Assembly: GCA_903930805.1 (NCBI GenBank)
Contig: CAIYZZ010000305.1
Location: 1-8,664, forward strand
Reading direction: 5' to 3'
Source of the DNA: an uncultured Rhodocyclaceae bacterium
GTDB taxonomy: Bacteria > Pseudomonadota > Gammaproteobacteria > Burkholderiales > Rhodocyclaceae
DNA length: 8,664 bases
Under the pieces are notes generated by a model. That model was not told where the DNA came from, searched no databases, and was given only the letters and a program-made list of their open reading frames with translations. Below are positions 5,982 to 8,664 of this stretch, piece after piece. A program made the translations under genes and the position numbers. Every line of letters starts with the position of its first letter. The first letter of the stretch is position 1.

Positions 5982-6649
5982 CCCCGTACCTCCGCCCGAT
6001 CAAGCTCGATCACCCCGTTTTCCATGACGGCCCGGAAAAACTTCGGCTGCGGGTCTTTCAGATTGCTGAAATCCATGTCGTGGAGCATCCAGCCTAAGTC
6101 GCGGCTTTCCGCAATGGGTGCGGGGTCGGCAGCGGAGTCTGCGACGAGTCGGAAATCGCAGGCAAATTCGCGGCAGCCCAAGTAAGGCTGGTTGATGCAC
6201 TGGCCCTTTGCAGCGCGACGCAGGAACATTTCGTGAAACTTGGCTGGCGTATTGCCATCTTCACCTCCAAATCTCGACAGATGCGAAAACTGTCCGCGAT
6301 GTTTGGACGGATCGCGATCCAATTCGAAGCTGGCGTGAAGTCGGTAGGCAACATCGCGCAGGAACAGGCCAGCACGCTGCTGACGTTCGTCCTCGATCAC
6401 GATGCCATCCTTGCCGGGCGAGGCGATGCTGCCGACCTCGTTGCGCCGCAGGTTGATCCAGCGGATTGGATTCAGCACTTCGATTTTCGCGATCCGCCAG
6501 GTAATCGCCGGCTTCCACAGGATGGCCTCAAACACGGCGCGCGCCGCCGAGGGGGTGATGACGTCGTAAGACACGCGCTCGACCTTCATTTCGGGCCGGG
6601 TGAAGCAGGCGAAATCGCCGCGCACTTCCAGGCAATAGGTGGTTCGCAA
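5978..6649 (-). CDS. cas5c: Cas5c crRNA-processing endoribonuclease (type I-C)
   Basis: A 223-residue Cas5c/Cas5d. In type I-C, which lacks Cas6, it cuts the pre-crRNA at the base of the repeat hairpin, keeps the 11-nt handle and caps the Cascade foot. The RAMP N-terminus GDFACFTRPEMKVERVSYDV (11-30) and later PYLGCREFACDF (154-165) are diagnostic. The start is a TTG at 6647-6649, chosen because a perfect AAGGAGG (6656-6662) lies 6 nt upstream and the conserved domain begins within a few residues. That ribosome site overlaps the cas3 stop. It ends with an ATGA overlap into cas8c. Oddity: where Bacillus halodurans Cas5d has its catalytic Tyr (IYWKP), this protein has Leu44 (ILWKP). A Lys115-His116 pair and a K136-F-H138 motif are both candidates for the remaining active site. 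Confidence 0.95.
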   Translation of the reverse strand: MRTTYCLEVRGDFACFTRPEMKVERVSYDVITPSAARAVFEAILWKPAITWRIAKIEVLNPIRWINLRRNEVGSIASPGKDGIVIEDERQQRAGLFLRDVAYRLHASFELDRDPSKHRGQFSHLSRFGGEDGNTPAKFHEMFLRRAAKGQCINQPYLGCREFACDFRLVADSAADPAPIAESRDLGWMLHDMDFSNLKDPQPKFFRAVMENGVIELDRAEVRG

Positions 6650-6655
6650 GACTAG

Positions 6656-6662
6656 CCTCCTT
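6656..6662 (-). promoter_or_regulatory. Ribosome site deciding the TTG start of cas5c
   Basis: AAGGAGG on the minus strand, 6 nt before TTG at 6649 and overlapping the TAA stop of cas3 (6662-6664). The near-perfect match makes the TTG start credible although the next ATG (codon 21) is far inside the conserved domain. Confidence 0.8.
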
Positions 6663-8623
6663 TAGAACACCAGCGGTTGGTTGTTATTCTCTATGACGAT
6701 GCCAAGATGCTCATGGTATAGCGTATCGACATTCTGTGCGAATATTCCTGGCCAGACTTCGCGGATTTCATCGGTGAGAACCAACCTTTCGACTACGCGA
6801 CGCGGAAGGTTCACGGCATAACGCTGGAGCTTACGCATCAACCAGCGTTCTGGCCCATCCTTGGCCAGCCTGCCGATGAGACTGCGGCTATCGTCCCACC
6901 AGACGAGAATCGGCTGACTCTCGGCATCATCGACGTAACGGAATTTCTCTGCGGCGGTACGGAACTGGATTTCCATGTGCCCGGCGTCTTGCACCAGTAG
7001 TCCGTGCATGTCGTGCTTGTCCCAGTTCGCTTCGGAAAGATAGAAATGGCGGAAATAACGTTCGAAGGTTTCTGGTGCCATCGGGTCAAGCGCCGTACCG
7101 GTCATGAGGCTGATCGTGGTTTGCTCGGCACGGCGCAACTGGCCTGGCGGCGCTGGTTTCGGAGGCACGAAGACGACCACGCGACCGGACTCGCGCTTAC
7201 CTTCGCGGTTACAGCGCCCCGCCGCCTGAGCGATGGAATCGAGCCCGGCGAGTGCACGATAGACAACCGGGAAATCGACATCGACGCCGGCCTCGATCAA
7301 TTGGGTAGAAACCACCCGCACCATGTCGTCGGCCTTGAGTCGCTGGCGAATGTCAACAATGCACTGCGCCCGGTGCGCACCGCACATTGAGGCCGAAAGG
7401 TGGATTGCGCCGCATTCCATCCGGTTCAGCCGCTGCCAGAGTTCGCGGCAGTCGCTACGTGTATTGACGATGGCCAGCGCCGCCGTCCCGCCAGCGCCGA
7501 CTTTTGCAGCGATGGCATCCCAGTCCTCGCGCGTATGGAAATCGACGGGCATCTCGACCGATACACGCTTGAGCGCGTCAAACAGGGCTTGCGGTTCCTC
7601 GATGATTTCGCGCACATTCTCAAGTCCGCGCAATTCGCGGCCGAAACTGGCGACTCCGGTCAAGGCGGGTTGGGTAGCGGTACATAGCACAACAGTGACA
7701 CCATAGTACTTCGCCAACAAATTGAGTACATCAAGACAGGGCTGCAGCAATTCGGGAGGCAAGGTCTGCGCCTCGTCGAGAACGATCACGCTGTTCACCA
7801 GATTGTGCAGCTTACGGCAACGCGACGTCTTGGCGGCGAACAGCGATTCAAACAACTGCACATTGGTGGTGACAATCACCGGTGCATCCCAGTTCTCGGT
7901 CGCCAGCCGGCTCTTGGCGGTTTCTCGATCAGGATCGAGGCTGCTGTGATGCTCGATCACAGCGTCGCCGAAAATATCTCGATAAATCGTGGCGGTCTGT
8001 TCGATGATGCTGGTGTAGGGAATAGCGTAAATCACCCGCTGCTTGCCGTGTGCCTTGGCATGATTAAGCGCGAACGCCATGCTCGCCAGCGTCTTGCCGC
8101 CGCCGGTGGGCACGGTGAGGCTGAACAGTCCCGGCGGCAGTACGGCCTTGTCGCGACATTGGCGCAGTACGTCGGCACGAACACGATTGACTGGTGTCTG
8201 AGTTACGCCAGAGAAGCGAGCCATGTGGGTGTCGAGGCGATCCAGCAACTGTGCAACCGGCACATCCTGTTGGCGGGATTCCGCTTTGTCTGGCGCCATG
8301 AAGGATTCAGTGTCGAGAAAGTCGGCATCGACCAAGCAGGAAAACAGCATGCGCAGCCACAGGTGGGCGCCATCCCGGCTGCCCGGGATTTTCGGTATCG
8401 CTGGGGATAGGGGAGCGAGGATGTCTGGGGGAATCTCGGCCAGTGGCAATACGTCAAGATGCTCGTTCTGCATCAAACGCACAGACAGGGCTGCACCGGC
8501 ATTCTGGTCGCCGTGCCAATCCGGTAGTCCGGCGTGGTGGCCGGCGATCAGGTAGGCGAGAATCCGGCCCGGTGGGCACCATTCTGCCGACCCCAAGTCA
8601 TATAGAAAACAGTTTCGGTACAA
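6662..8623 (-). CDS. cas3: Cas3 helicase, type I-C, N-terminally truncated HD domain
   Basis: The reading frame gives 653 residues, short of the roughly 730-800 usual for I-C Cas3. Cas3 is recruited by Cascade to unwind and cut target DNA. The SF2 helicase is whole: Walker A VPTGGGKT (171-178), DEAQ box (283-286), TATQP (315-319), STQLIEAGVDVDF (439-451) and QAAGRCNREG (466-475). Of the HD nuclease only the back half remains: AGHHAGLPDW (27-36) and LVDADFLDTE (97-106). The first metal-binding His and the HD dyad, which should lie upstream, are missing. The only start is a TTG at 8621-8623 right after an in-frame TAG, with no ribosome site. Recognisable homology begins near residue 16-20. So the 5' part is lost, displaced or shifted out of frame; the product may have no nuclease activity or may not be made. 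C-terminus is complete. Confidence 0.9.
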   Translation of the reverse strand: MYRNCFLYDLGSAEWCPPGRILAYLIAGHHAGLPDWHGDQNAGAALSVRLMQNEHLDVLPLAEIPPDILAPLSPAIPKIPGSRDGAHLWLRMLFSCLVDADFLDTESFMAPDKAESRQQDVPVAQLLDRLDTHMARFSGVTQTPVNRVRADVLRQCRDKAVLPPGLFSLTVPTGGGKTLASMAFALNHAKAHGKQRVIYAIPYTSIIEQTATIYRDIFGDAVIEHHSSLDPDRETAKSRLATENWDAPVIVTTNVQLFESLFAAKTSRCRKLHNLVNSVIVLDEAQTLPPELLQPCLDVLNLLAKYYGVTVVLCTATQPALTGVASFGRELRGLENVREIIEEPQALFDALKRVSVEMPVDFHTREDWDAIAAKVGAGGTAALAIVNTRSDCRELWQRLNRMECGAIHLSASMCGAHRAQCIVDIRQRLKADDMVRVVSTQLIEAGVDVDFPVVYRALAGLDSIAQAAGRCNREGKRESGRVVVFVPPKPAPPGQLRRAEQTTISLMTGTALDPMAPETFERYFRHFYLSEANWDKHDMHGLLVQDAGHMEIQFRTAAEKFRYVDDAESQPILVWWDDSRSLIGRLAKDGPERWLMRKLQRYAVNLPRRVVERLVLTDEIREVWPGIFAQNVDTLYHEHLGIVIENNNQPLVF

Positions 8624-8664
8624 CTATCATTCGCTACTATCATACTATCCAAACGTGCTGCATA
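8624..8664. other. AT-rich edge upstream of truncated cas3
   Basis: These 41 bases differ from the GC-rich cas genes. On the minus strand the cas3 frame holds TAG, TGA and TAG stops within them, and a second frame is also closed. The octamer ATGATAGT occurs twice (complement at 8623-8630 and 8636-8643), with a third partial GATAGT at 8644-8650. TATGAT (8639-8644) could be a -10 box, but any -35 would be outside the window. No Cas3 HD sequence is visible here in any frame. Confidence 0.5.

Noticed and set aside
8590..8664. Start of a plus-strand gene at the right edge (open frame with KQFRYNYHSLLSYYPNVLH)
   Set aside because: No start codon with a ribosome site, too short to judge, and cut by the window end.

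Overview
The window holds a nearly complete type I-C (Dvulg) CRISPR-Cas locus. Every gene lies on the minus strand, so reading order runs from high to low coordinates: cas3, cas5c, cas8c (with an internal cas11c start), cas7, then a VapBC-type toxin-antitoxin pair, then cas4, cas1, cas2, a leader, and the start of a CRISPR array that runs off the left edge. GC-rich coding sequence, strong GGAGG-type ribosome sites and the wording of the Cas proteins suggest a Gram-negative proteobacterium, perhaps a betaproteobacterium. That placement is inference only.

Layout. Positions 1-280 are the leader-proximal end of the array: four identical 37-nt repeats, three whole spacers and one cut spacer. Positions 281-458 are the leader. 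Positions 459-2408 are the adaptation module (cas2, cas1, cas4). Positions 2421-3043 are the toxin-antitoxin pair. Positions 3044-3258 are a gap that is not empty: it carries a decayed fragment resembling a DUF1016/YhcG-type PD-(D/E)XK protein, broken by a nonsense codon and a frameshift, plus a candidate promoter and a strong ribosome site for the antitoxin. Positions 3259-8623 are the effector module (cas7, cas8c/cas11c, cas5c, cas3). The last 41 bases are AT-rich and have no recognised gene.

How the parts work together. Cas5c, Cas7, Cas8c and Cas11c should build the Cascade/I-C complex around crRNAs cut from this array, and Cas3 should be recruited as helicase-nuclease. Cas4, Cas1 and Cas2 should add new spacers at the leader end near position 280. 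Most gene joints are tight (4-nt overlaps, or gaps of 2, 4 or 12 nt). The exception is the 215-nt gap upstream of the antitoxin, where the operon seems to have been opened by accessory genes.

Most notable points: (1) a TA pair with intact PIN catalytic residues sits between the effector and adaptation modules, with its own likely promoter and vapC in the same frame as cas4; (2) a nuclease-family fossil lies beside it; (3) cas3 lacks the first half of its HD nuclease domain and begins next to AT-rich, stop-rich DNA; (4) the Cas11c internal start has a textbook ribosome site and a GTG codon; (5) Cas5c appears to lack the tyrosine used by a well-studied homologue.
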